Positions 9,317 to 18,135 of a stretch of DNA of 64,000 bases are shown one piece after another (position 1 is the stretch's first letter; each line of letters begins with the position of its first letter). The DNA is from an uncultured Mycoplasmatota bacterium (lineage in GTDB: Bacteria > Bacillota_I > Bacilli_A > RF39 > UBA660), in assembly GCA_900543825.1 (NCBI GenBank), contig UQSR01000005.1, positions 40,422 through 104,421 on the forward strand. Reading direction: 5' to 3'. The notes under the pieces are model-generated. The model was not told the origin of the DNA and ran no database searches. It saw only the letters and a program-made list of their open reading frames with translations. The position numbers were made by a program, and so were the translations under genes.

Positions 9317-9643
9317 TTTCTCTTAATTCTCTTACGCTCAAGTTATAACTTTCTGTTATAGATATATAATAATTAATTTCATTAACATCATTAAGTGATA
9401 ATAATTCTGAGTAATGACTCCAAGATAATTGTTGCGACAATGTCGCAACTTTTTCAGACAATACATAAAATTGTCGCATTCTGGACAATGCAATGAAGGT
9501 ATAGCCTTTTCCTAGTTCACTGGTTAACCTTTTGGAATACTCTTTTATTAATCCATTCCCATACTTTGCCCTATTTTCACCACCTTTTGCTTATATACTT
9601 CATTATCTATTAGTTTATTTTTTATTTCATTATAATAATTCAT
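9312..9643 (-). pseudogene. Decayed DUF1016 N-terminal copy
   Basis: From an ATG at 9643 the frame reads MNYYNEIKNKLIDNEVYK, matching the start of the intact DUF1016 gene just upstream. About 80 bases are then missing, and the homology resumes out of frame at GGENRAKYG. It runs through KEYSKRLTSELGKGY, QQLSWSHYSELL and ESYNLSVRELREK to a stop at 9312. The C-terminal nuclease domain is absent. This is a duplicated, truncated and frameshifted relic whose end abuts the tRNA-Arg terminator. In the live copy the equivalent residues differ at many positions, so the duplication is not recent. Confidence 0.85.
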
Positions 9644-9652
9644 ATCATCCTC

Positions 9653-10567
9653 CTAACTTATTACATAATCTCTAGTATATATTCTGTTATCGCTTGAATA
9701 TTCTATATAATAATGATTATCACGCCTAGATATAATAATACCTATTGTTTTATCTTGATTAATACTTTTAATATGTTTATCTATATAATTCATATATACT
9801 TCTATTTGTCCTATATGTTCTTTCTTTAGTTCACATACTTTTAATTCTATTACTATAAAACAATTATAAATATAATTAAATAATAATAAGTCTATATAAT
9901 TATAAGTATTACCTATTTTTATTTTGTATTCATTTTCTATAAAACTAAAGCCATCTCCAAGTTCTTTTAAAAACGATGGTATATCTTCGAGTATCAATCT
10001 TTGAAGCATCTTCTCAGAAATATTTTCTATATCATAATTATATTTATTCTTAATAACTATTGGATTCTTAATAAAATCACTTACGTTAACTTCTTCTTTA
10101 TTAATTAGTTTTAATTTAGCATTATCGTCTAATCTTTGATATTCTTTATTTTTAATTCTTTCTCTCAATTCTCTTACACTCAAATTATAACTTTCTATTA
10201 TAGATATATAATAATTAATTTCATTAATATCATTAAACTTTAGAATTTCTTTGTAATGGCTCCATGTTAATTGGTCCGACAGTGTAGGACTTTTTTCATA
10301 CAATATATAAAACATTCTCATATATTTAAGTGAAGTTATAGAATACTTTTTCCCCAAATCTTTTGTTAATCGCTCAGAGTATTCTTTAATTAAGCCATCA
10401 CCATATTTTGCCCTATTTTCACCACCTTGTGCTTCAATTAACAATCTACCAACTTCATAATAAGTACTAATCTCATTTCTATTCTTAGAATAATCTTTTA
10501 CTCTTTTATATACTTCATTATCTATTAATTTACTTTTAATCTCATTATAATAATTAATTTTATTCAC
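9653..10567 (-). CDS. DUF1016 (YhcG-type) PDDEXK nuclease-family protein
   Basis: 304 residues. The N-terminal DUF1016 domain (about 1-150) carries the helical signature GGENRAKYGDGLIKEYSERL and SDQLTWSHYKEIL. The C-terminal domain (about 170-300) is a PDDEXK nuclease fold with YIDLLLFN (acidic residue), VIELK (E-x-K) and the family Gln motif in HIGQIEVYMNYID. Family members are common in mobile and defence regions and are suspected DNA nucleases; their role is not settled. The gene overlaps the end of comEC by eight bases, so it is co-transcribed with the competence genes. A decayed copy lies directly downstream. Confidence 0.88.
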   Translation of the reverse strand: MNKINYYNEIKSKLIDNEVYKRVKDYSKNRNEISTYYEVGRLLIEAQGGENRAKYGDGLIKEYSERLTKDLGKKYSITSLKYMRMFYILYEKSPTLSDQLTWSHYKEILKFNDINEINYYISIIESYNLSVRELRERIKNKEYQRLDDNAKLKLINKEEVNVSDFIKNPIVIKNKYNYDIENISEKMLQRLILEDIPSFLKELGDGFSFIENEYKIKIGNTYNYIDLLLFNYIYNCFIVIELKVCELKKEHIGQIEVYMNYIDKHIKSINQDKTIGIIISRRDNHYYIEYSSDNRIYTRDYVIS

Positions 10568-12611
10568 CTTCCTTCATAATTGCAGTACGAACTCTAACTT
10601 TACTTTTATTAATCTTGATATTAATACTTCCATCCAAATCAGTTCTATATATTTTTGAATTGTTTAAATTTTCTAATACTTCTTCGTTAGGATGGCCATA
10701 TATATTACCTTTCCCCAAAGATATAAGTGAAATTTTAGGAGTAATACAATCTATAAAATCTTTACTACTACTAGTCTTAGAACCATGATGTCCTACCTTA
10801 AAAAAAGTAATATCCGAAAGATTATATTTAGACATAATATAATCCTCAACATTACTAGAGGCATCCCCCATAAACAAAAACTTATATTTCAAATATTCAA
10901 AATAAATAACATTACTATTATCATTTTCATTATCAAATATCTTATCATTAAGAAAATATAAATATATACCATGAATATCAATTTTATCACCAAAAGTATC
11001 ATATCCAATGTCCTTATCCTCAAAAATATCAATAGCTTCTTCTTCAAATAACGATTTATCACCTCTATTAAAAATAACCATATCTACCCTAAAATTATCA
11101 GTAAGATTAATAAGACCACCAATATGATCCTTATCACCATGACTAATAATAACATAATCAAGTTTTCTAATCCCTCTGCTTTTCAAATACATTATAATAT
11201 TATTCTTCATAATAGAATACCCATCATCTTCCCCAGTATCAATAAGAATATTACCACCATTATTAGGAAAACTAACAAGATACGAATCACCCTCTCCAAC
11301 ATCAAACATAGTAATCTCTAAATTATTATTAAAATAAGGATAAATATAATGAATTAAAGTAACTAAAATAAACAAATATATAAACCTCTTATATCTATAA
11401 ATACCATAAATAATAACAAAATATAAAATAACTATAATAATACTAGGTTTGCAAAAAATAAATCTCATAAAAGAAATATCATTCAAAAAGAAAGATATAT
11501 CCTCTAAAATACTAGTAAAGAAAAACATAATACTATCACATATAGGAAAAAACAAAGTAATAATAGCAAGTGGAATCAAAATAACACTAACTATAGGTAC
11601 AATTAAAACATTAATAATAATACTAAAAACATTAACCTCATAAAAATAAAATACAGTAATAGGAAAAGATACCAAAAAAGATATAACAGAAGTATAAACT
11701 ACCTTAATAAAATAATTTTTATTTTTATATTTATCATAAAAAAGAATAAGAAAAAAACTAATTAAATAAGAATAAATAAAACCAATATCATAAATAATAA
11801 AAGGATTAATAAAAATAGCGATAACTAAAGTAAATAACATAATATCAATTTTATCAATTTCCAATTTAAAAAAATAATTAATACTACTAAGTATAAACAT
11901 AATACAGGCTCTAAGTAAAGAAGAAGTATATGAAAAAATCAAATAAAATATAAGAAAAATATCACTAATAAAATATTTAATACGTTTATTATAAGTAATC
12001 TTATCCAAATAAATATATAAAATACCAATAATAAGATTAATATGCATACCACTTATAGAAAACAAATGACTTATACCATTAATTCTATAACTTTCCTTAA
12101 TATCACTAGAAAGACTATTATCTCCAAATAATAAAGTCTTAATATAATTACCAGACTTAAATTTATTAACCCTATCATATAAAATATTTTTCAAAGTATA
12201 AAAATAATTACTATTATTTTCTATCTTATTAATACTACTAGCCTTAACTATATAAAATATCTTCCTATTATATAAATAATCTTTATAACTAAAAGAGTTA
12301 AATATAGTACTATCCATAGGAGTATATAACTCTCCTTTAACAAGAAGTTTATCACCATAAAGAAGTTTATCAAAAACCAAATTATTATAACTATAATTAA
12401 CAATTAATACCTCTTTAGCCTTAAGCGTAATACTAATCTTACCATCACTAACTTTATAATCAGTAACAATTCCCACAAAAGTATCATCGTCTTTTTCATA
12501 ACAAGATTCAAATTTATAATAACGCGTAAACAATATCGCTCCTATTAAAAAAATTAAAGCTAATAACTTAAATAAATATTTAAACTTTAATATACATCTT
12601 AATCTTTTCAA
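10560..12611 (-). CDS. comEC: ComEC/Rec2 DNA uptake channel
   Basis: 683 residues. Two N-terminal hydrophobic helices flank an OB-like segment, followed by the multi-helix Competence domain (GISHLFSISGMHINLIIG, about 175-420). A C-terminal metallo-beta-lactamase-like domain starts at MFDVGEGDSYL and contains HGDKDHIGG. ComEC forms the inner-membrane pore that admits single-stranded DNA during transformation; the metal-binding domain is proposed to degrade one strand. Length is close to the Bacillus protein. The start is TTG (12611), preceded by GGGG, and lies 32 bases inside comEA in another frame, implying translational coupling. An in-frame downstream start is possible. Confidence 0.95.
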   Translation of the reverse strand: MKRLRCILKFKYLFKLLALIFLIGAILFTRYYKFESCYEKDDDTFVGIVTDYKVSDGKISITLKAKEVLIVNYSYNNLVFDKLLYGDKLLVKGELYTPMDSTIFNSFSYKDYLYNRKIFYIVKASSINKIENNSNYFYTLKNILYDRVNKFKSGNYIKTLLFGDNSLSSDIKESYRINGISHLFSISGMHINLIIGILYIYLDKITYNKRIKYFISDIFLIFYLIFSYTSSLLRACIMFILSSINYFFKLEIDKIDIMLFTLVIAIFINPFIIYDIGFIYSYLISFFLILFYDKYKNKNYFIKVVYTSVISFLVSFPITVFYFYEVNVFSIIINVLIVPIVSVILIPLAIITLFFPICDSIMFFFTSILEDISFFLNDISFMRFIFCKPSIIIVILYFVIIYGIYRYKRFIYLFILVTLIHYIYPYFNNNLEITMFDVGEGDSYLVSFPNNGGNILIDTGEDDGYSIMKNNIIMYLKSRGIRKLDYVIISHGDKDHIGGLINLTDNFRVDMVIFNRGDKSLFEEEAIDIFEDKDIGYDTFGDKIDIHGIYLYFLNDKIFDNENDNSNVIYFEYLKYKFLFMGDASSNVEDYIMSKYNLSDITFFKVGHHGSKTSSSKDFIDCITPKISLISLGKGNIYGHPNEEVLENLNNSKIYRTDLDGSINIKINKSKVRVRTAIMKEGE

Positions 12612-13227
12612 ACAAAGAATCCCCTATACCATCTACATTCTTAATATCATCTATAGAATTAAAATTACCATTCTTATCTCTATATTCAATAATAGCTTTA
12701 GCCTTACTTCTTCCAATACCTTTAATATCCATAAGTTCATCTATATTAGCAGTATTAATATTAACAAGTTCATCATCTTCATTATTATCACTAATACATG
12801 CATCATTACTAATATCAGGGCAATCACATACACATACCTCATTTTTATATTTCTCTAAAATTTCTTCATTAGAATAAATAATAATAGTCATTTCATCACT
12901 AACTACTTTAGCCAAATTAATCTTACTAGTATCAGCTCCATCAAGTAGTCCTCCAGCGGTTTCAATAACATCATTAACCCTAAAACTACTAGGAACCTCA
13001 TATACACCAGGATTAACCACCATCCCCTTAATATCCACTATTACAGTATTAGTATCATCTTTCATCTCTTCTATTATATCATCATTACTATTATTATCAC
13101 TATCATCTTTTTCTTTAAAAATATCTACCACATCATCACTCTTACTATAATTATTTTTATATAAAACAAAAATAATACCTCCAAGTATAAAAGAAATACC
13201 AAGTAAAATAAAAATTACCTTCTTCAA
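12580..13227 (-). CDS. comEA: ComEA competence DNA receptor
   Basis: 215 residues: one N-terminal membrane anchor (about 5-23), an acidic Asp/Asn-rich linker, an SLBB domain (VDIKGMVVNPGVYEV, about 67-125), a four-Cys patch (VCVCDCP), and a C-terminal helix-hairpin-helix pair (INTANIDELMDIKGIG and IDDIKNVDGIG). ComEA binds incoming double-stranded DNA outside the membrane and passes it to ComEC. The start is TTG with AAAGGAG six bases upstream, which is convincing. It precedes and overlaps comEC, the usual order. No comEB or comGA-like genes are in the window. Confidence 0.93.
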   Translation of the reverse strand: MKKVIFILLGISFILGGIIFVLYKNNYSKSDDVVDIFKEKDDSDNNSNDDIIEEMKDDTNTVIVDIKGMVVNPGVYEVPSSFRVNDVIETAGGLLDGADTSKINLAKVVSDEMTIIIYSNEEILEKYKNEVCVCDCPDISNDACISDNNEDDELVNINTANIDELMDIKGIGRSKAKAIIEYRDKNGNFNSIDDIKNVDGIGDSLFEKIKMYIKV

Positions 13228-13310
13228 ATCTACTCCTTTCCTTCTCCATTTTGTATTTTTTATTATAATAATAATTAATTAACAAGTCAATAAAGTTAAC
13301 AAAAAAGGAA

Positions 13311-13346
13311 TATAAAAAAAGGAAAATATAAACCCCTATATTTTCC
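13311..13346 (-). terminator. Terminator of the Cadherin-like surface protein gene
   Basis: A stem of about 13 bp, AAAGGAAAATATA/TATATTTTCCTTT (loop GGGGTT on the minus strand), is followed by a T run and lies 35 bases after the stop at 13380. Confidence 0.8.
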
Positions 13347-13379
13347 TTTACCACTAACTTCTAGTAGCACTATATTATA

Positions 13380-14681
13380 TTACATTAATTTATTTTTATT
13401 CTTAATTTTATGTCTATTATCCTTTTTCTTAATTAAAATTATAGAAAAAGTAATAATAGTAATAGCAAGTACCCCTATAGATATAAGTAAATATAGAAAA
13501 TAATTATCAGCCTTTTTCTTATATCCATTAACAACATCATTATTAAGTCTTTGTATAGTAGCTTCTTTTCTATCATAAGTATAAAGTCCTATCTTACCAG
13601 TAGTTTCATTTTGTGCATATATAAGATAGAAGTCACTATTGTTAAGTACATAACCATCTATCTTCTTACCATCATACTCAAATGTTTTCTTAACATAACC
13701 ATCAGGTATTTTATCCTTTGGCATATCAAGAACACTCAAATACAAATTACCAACCTTAATACCATTATACTTAGTATAAGTCTTCTTCTTTTCATCATAT
13801 ATATAATAAGCAGCATTACCACTTTCATCTTTAATACCAACAAGTACTACTTTAGTAACTTTGTTCCTATAACATAAAACATCATTATCATTAATTTTAA
13901 TAGTATCTTTTTCATAATTTTCCGGAGGATCAATAACACCCTCTTTTCTAATTATATTATATTTCTTCTTATCAATAGTAACCTCTATCGGATCAAGTTC
14001 TTTAACCGTTACATTAATAACATAAACCCTTTCATTACCATTTTCTGCCGTAACCTTAATTTCAATCTTATTAACACCTTCAGTTACACTAACTTCTCCA
14101 TCGCCCTTAACACTAGCAGAAGAATCAGCCTTCTCAGCTTTAATATTAACTTTTTCAGTACCATTAGGAACTTCTACACTATACTCTTTAGTTTCTTTAT
14201 CAAAAGAAGGCGAAATATCAAACCCATCAATAGCTAAAGATTTCAAATAATTATTCGAAGAATACTCACGAGTAGGCTTCTTAATAACAACAGGTTCCTT
14301 AACCGTAATAGAAATAGAACTATTATCTAAAGAATAACCCTTATCAACAGCAAGTTCTCTAAGAACAACATTAGAAGTTTTGCAAGTAACAGTCCCTGAA
14401 GAAGTAGGTTTAATAGTAAACGAAAAGCTCTTAGAAGTACTCTTAGTATCCATATCCTCAAAAGACATATCCCTACTAGCAGTAACACCAGAACCACTAC
14501 AATTAATAGAACCCTCAGTAGTATAAATACCACTGCCAGCACTTATAGTAGCAGTAATAGTCACACTATCACCCCTAGTAACAGAACTCTTATTAGCACT
14601 AACACTAACACTAGAAGCACTCACAGTAGAAAACAAAAACAAACCAAAAACAAAAACCATAAAAAATCTAATTTTCTTCAC
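13380..14681 (-). CDS. Cell-surface protein with Cadherin-like beta-sandwich domain
   Basis: 433 residues with a signal peptide (MKKIRFFMVFVFGLFLFSTVSA). A first Ig-like region (about 23-130) holds two Cys that may pair, and a Cadherin-like domain (about 145-228) has the typical YLKSLAIDGFDISPSFD and TEYSVEV-type pattern. A KYNII-rich beta region follows, then one C-terminal membrane helix (about 393-413) with a basic tail. It is therefore exported and anchored by its C-terminus, with most of the chain outside. Twelve bases separate it from the upstream glucosaminidase gene, so they form an operon. Cadherin-like domains of this type are carbohydrate- or protein-binding accessories; the ligand is unknown. 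Confidence 0.78.
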   Translation of the reverse strand: MKKIRFFMVFVFGLFLFSTVSASSVSVSANKSSVTRGDSVTITATISAGSGIYTTEGSINCSGSGVTASRDMSFEDMDTKSTSKSFSFTIKPTSSGTVTCKTSNVVLRELAVDKGYSLDNSSISITVKEPVVIKKPTREYSSNNYLKSLAIDGFDISPSFDKETKEYSVEVPNGTEKVNIKAEKADSSASVKGDGEVSVTEGVNKIEIKVTAENGNERVYVINVTVKELDPIEVTIDKKKYNIIRKEGVIDPPENYEKDTIKINDNDVLCYRNKVTKVVLVGIKDESGNAAYYIYDEKKKTYTKYNGIKVGNLYLSVLDMPKDKIPDGYVKKTFEYDGKKIDGYVLNNSDFYLIYAQNETTGKIGLYTYDRKEATIQRLNNDVVNGYKKKADNYFLYLLISIGVLAITIITFSIILIKKKDNRHKIKNKNKLM

Positions 14682-14693
14682 AAAAATAACCTC

Positions 14694-17216
14694 CTATTTA
14701 TTCAAATTAGTATATCCCTTAAGATGTCTCAAAATACCCAAACAATCATCCTTATCAATCTTACCATCTTTATTATTATCAGCAGCTATAGCATAATAAG
14801 ATTTCAAATCACCATAACCCTTAAGATGTCTCAAAATACCCAAGCAATCATCCTTATCAATCTTACCATCACCATTAACATCACCATAGATAACAATACC
14901 AAAACTCTCTTCTTCCTTACCATTACCAATAACTACAACGTCTCCAGTAACAAAAGTACCACTAGTCTTATTATTACCTTTATTATCCTTTATATTAACA
15001 CTAGCATAATTACTAACTTTCTTAATATTATCAATTAAACTACTAATAGAAGTACCCTCATCAATACCAAAAATATAATCATTATTATATTTAATACCAG
15101 AACTATTCAAAATAGTATCAATTGATGGAATATCATCAGGATTATCTATCTCATCACGTTTAACATTAATAACATATTCTCTACTATTACCACTCTCAGA
15201 AGTAACAATAACACTTATCTTCTTCTCATTACTATCAATACTAATATCACCAGTACCACTAATAGAAGATGAACTAGCAATCTTACTAGCACTAATATTA
15301 ACACTACCAGTACCAGCAGGTACACTAACATCATAAGTATAAGTATCATAACTAAATCCACTAACAGTAGTCCCATTAACCTTCAAATCATTTAAATAAT
15401 TATTAGGATTACCAATTCTAGGAGCAGTAACAGCATAATTAGGCATATCCTTATATACAGGAATAGTAAATTCTAAATCCTTATCAAAATAATCCGAAAT
15501 AATATTAACATAAGACTTATAAACCTTATCAGTCTCTTGAGCAATAACCGCTAAATTCTGCATATACTGATGTGTATAATTACCATTATTCGTAGATACA
15601 TCAAACTTCTCATAATATAAAGTATCCTGATTAACACCACAATATTCATCATAAATAAACTTACTACCACCATATATACCACGATATGGAGTATTCCATC
15701 CATTTTCAACAGCATATCTCATACCATTTAAAATCTTATTAGTACCATAAACCTTAATATTAAAGAAATTATAATAATTAGAATAATTAGTACCATCTAA
15801 AGTAAAACTACCACCACTTCTAGGATCAGAAGTACCAATACCAGATATTTCCTGTTTAATTCTCGCTGCTATATGAAAAGAACTAATACCAATATCTTTA
15901 GTAGCATTAAAAACATCAGAATAAGCATTACCACTATAACCAGAATAAACACTATTCCAATAACTATTATTACCCATTATCTTTTTTACACCATCTTCAG
16001 TATGATTACTATTATAATTAAGAAGTTCATAGGCAATAATATATTTAATATTCAAATAATTTCTCGGATCCAAATAATAAGCTACAGCCTCTGAAGAAGC
16101 ATCATACCATCCATTCTCAGTAGCATAAGAAGTAAACTTATTGCTCAAAATATCATAACTATTTATACCCATCGAATAATAATTCTCATTAAATGCACTA
16201 CCCTGTAATAAATTACGACCATAAGCATTCTCTCCACTTACAACCCCATCAAAAGTAAGAGGTATCGTTTCACTTATAAATTTCCAATTAGGATGCCTTG
16301 CATGAAGTTCTGCTAAATAAGGCAAATAGCTATCAGGAAAACCACCTTTTCTTAAAAAATTATAATAATCATCCAAACTATTATTCTTATAATAATTAAT
16401 AGCCATATCAGAAAGCTTAGTAGTATTAACATAATAACCACATACATAACCACTATTACCCTTACTATCTGTTATATTATAATAATAAGGACAAATACCA
16501 CTAGATTCAGAAGAAGAATTAATAGTTATAACTTCACCACAACTAACCTTTTTACCAGTAGTACTACCGCCAGGAGTCTTTCTAAGAGATAAGTCACCAG
16601 TATCCTCAAAACAACTAATAGTTCCATCTCCACTAGGTTTAGAATTATAATTATCTTTTTTATAAATATTATCTCCACTACCCCTACCAATATCTTTAAC
16701 TGGTGTAGAACTATTAACATCACCTATATATTTACCACATGCATATCCAGTATTACCATTATGTCTAACTTTATACCAATTATCACACTTAGTATTACTA
16801 GCAACATTCTTCTCTAATATTTCCATCTCTTCATTACAATCTAATTTATCAACCTTATTAGTTTTATTAATATCACTCCATATATTTAAAGGATCAGTAT
16901 TCTCAATGCATAAAGCCTTACCCTTATAAGTAGTATTAGAATCTTTAAGTTTAATATAATCACCACATGCATAACCAGTAGTAATATCATATCTAACCTT
17001 ATACCAAGTCCTGCAATTACTAGTAGATCCAGCATTAGTATCAAGAACCTCTACATCACTACCACATGGAATACCCTTTCCTATTAAAGAACCACCAGCA
17101 CTATTTCTTATATTAATAGGTTCATTATCATCAGGACAATAAGCAGTTCCATTAGCAGCATATCCTACATTTATAAATAAAACAAATAATACCAAAGTAA
17201 TAATTATCTTCTTCAT
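14694..17216 (-). CDS. Secreted SH3b–glucosaminidase–Cadherin-like–dockerin protein
   Basis: 840 residues. Order: signal peptide (1-20); three SH3b-like repeats, each with paired Cys and ending in a GYACGDYI-like motif (about 21-265); a glucosaminidase domain (about 300-590) containing ARHPNWKF, YLDPRNYL and AARIKQEISG. Then a Cadherin-like domain (about 605-690), a short beta domain, and two dockerin type I calcium repeats at the C-terminus (DVNGDGKIDKDDCLGILRHL and DNNKDGKIDKDDCLGILRHL). The enzyme would cleave the glycan strand of peptidoglycan. Dockerins normally bind cohesins on a scaffold protein, and no cohesin is seen in the window. The 12-base gap to the next gene indicates an operon. 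Confidence 0.88.
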   Translation of the reverse strand: MKKIIITLVLFVLFINVGYAANGTAYCPDDNEPINIRNSAGGSLIGKGIPCGSDVEVLDTNAGSTSNCRTWYKVRYDITTGYACGDYIKLKDSNTTYKGKALCIENTDPLNIWSDINKTNKVDKLDCNEEMEILEKNVASNTKCDNWYKVRHNGNTGYACGKYIGDVNSSTPVKDIGRGSGDNIYKKDNYNSKPSGDGTISCFEDTGDLSLRKTPGGSTTGKKVSCGEVITINSSSESSGICPYYYNITDSKGNSGYVCGYYVNTTKLSDMAINYYKNNSLDDYYNFLRKGGFPDSYLPYLAELHARHPNWKFISETIPLTFDGVVSGENAYGRNLLQGSAFNENYYSMGINSYDILSNKFTSYATENGWYDASSEAVAYYLDPRNYLNIKYIIAYELLNYNSNHTEDGVKKIMGNNSYWNSVYSGYSGNAYSDVFNATKDIGISSFHIAARIKQEISGIGTSDPRSGGSFTLDGTNYSNYYNFFNIKVYGTNKILNGMRYAVENGWNTPYRGIYGGSKFIYDEYCGVNQDTLYYEKFDVSTNNGNYTHQYMQNLAVIAQETDKVYKSYVNIISDYFDKDLEFTIPVYKDMPNYAVTAPRIGNPNNYLNDLKVNGTTVSGFSYDTYTYDVSVPAGTGSVNISASKIASSSSISGTGDISIDSNEKKISVIVTSESGNSREYVINVKRDEIDNPDDIPSIDTILNSSGIKYNNDYIFGIDEGTSISSLIDNIKKVSNYASVNIKDNKGNNKTSGTFVTGDVVVIGNGKEEESFGIVIYGDVNGDGKIDKDDCLGILRHLKGYGDLKSYYAIAADNNKDGKIDKDDCLGILRHLKGYTNLNK

Positions 17217-17303
17217 ATCTTCTACCTCATACTAATTATAACATTTTTAGACAATTTTTGCTATACAAATAAGTAAAATTATAAAATAATACATAATAAA
17301 TGT

Positions 17304-17340
17304 AAAAAAAGAAATAACAATATACATTATTTCTTTTAAA
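17304..17340 (-). terminator. Terminator of the 17.3-18.0 kb gene
   Basis: Inverted repeat AAGAAATAA/TTATTTCTT with a loop of about nine bases and a T run on the minus strand, just after the stop at 17348. Confidence 0.75.
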
Positions 17341-17347
17341 AGTAAAT

Positions 17348-18013
17348 TTATTTATAATTATCAAATAATGATAAATCACTACTAGGTATAGTTATCATTT
17401 CTTTAACATTTTCAGGTGGTCTATATTCATTACCCGCTTCTATATATTCATCACCAGAATAATAAGTTCTAACAAGCCAATCATTTTCTAATTTATAGTA
17501 AGTATAATGCTGATATCCCATATGTGCAAAAAATATCACTAGTTGACCATCATTAGATAAATAAATATTACCATGGCCACATCCAAAAATGCCAACATTT
17601 ACAATATCATCAGCATATTTAAGATTTGGATTATCAGTATAAGTATAAACAGATATTTCTTTAGTAGCCTCACTATCACCACTAACAATAAATAACTCTG
17701 GAATACCATCCTTGTTCATATCATACAAATAATAATTAGAATCATTTCTATTTTTTAATATTTTTTTATAATTACTCATTACATCAGATATATTTACAGA
17801 AGTTTTATTATCTTCCTTACCAGTATTATCATTGGTTTGCTCATCATTACCGCCAATATTTTCATTATCATTATTATTTTCATTTTTGTCAGTAGTATCA
17901 CCTTTTTTATTTTCACTAAATACTTTATCATAGACAACATATCCACCTAAACAAATCACCAAAACAAATAATATAATAGCTAAAATAATTAAAAACTTAT
18001 TTTTCTTTTCCAT
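17348..18013 (-). CDS. Membrane-anchored extracellular protein with FG-GAP-like calcium motif
   Basis: The start is placed at MEKKNKFLII, with GGAGG six bases upstream; the reported longer frame adds only four residues. One N-terminal membrane helix (about 7-28), an acidic low-complexity linker rich in Asn, Asp, Glu and Gly (about 35-70), then an extracellular domain. This contains YDMNKDGIPELFIVSG, the Asp-loop seen in FG-GAP/VCBS repeats and EF-hand-like sites, followed by HMGYQHYTYYKLENDWL. Similar proteins are common in gut Firmicutes, with no assigned function. It is a single-gene unit with its own terminator. Confidence 0.7.
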   Translation of the reverse strand: MEKKNKFLIILAIILFVLVICLGGYVVYDKVFSENKKGDTTDKNENNNDNENIGGNDEQTNDNTGKEDNKTSVNISDVMSNYKKILKNRNDSNYYLYDMNKDGIPELFIVSGDSEATKEISVYTYTDNPNLKYADDIVNVGIFGCGHGNIYLSNDGQLVIFFAHMGYQHYTYYKLENDWLVRTYYSGDEYIEAGNEYRPPENVKEMITIPSSDLSLFDNYK

Positions 18014-18102
18014 ACAATCCTCCATATATAATATATTTTATCGTCATATATAATAAAAGTAAATATTATTTATAAATTTTACAAATAAATCATACATAAG
18101 TG

Positions 18103-18131
18103 TAAAAAGAATCTATCAAAAGATAGATTCC
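18103..18131 (-). terminator. Terminator of the 18.1-19.5 kb surface gene
   Basis: A nine-bp stem GAATCTATC/GATAGATTC with a TTTT loop and following T run on the minus strand, five bases past the stop at 18136. Confidence 0.85.
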
Positions 18132-18135
18132 AAAA

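Noticed and set aside
9276..10567. Integrative element with attachment sites at tRNA-Arg
   Set aside because: No duplicated tRNA 3' end or integrase gene was found; only a DUF1016 relic lies beside the tRNA.
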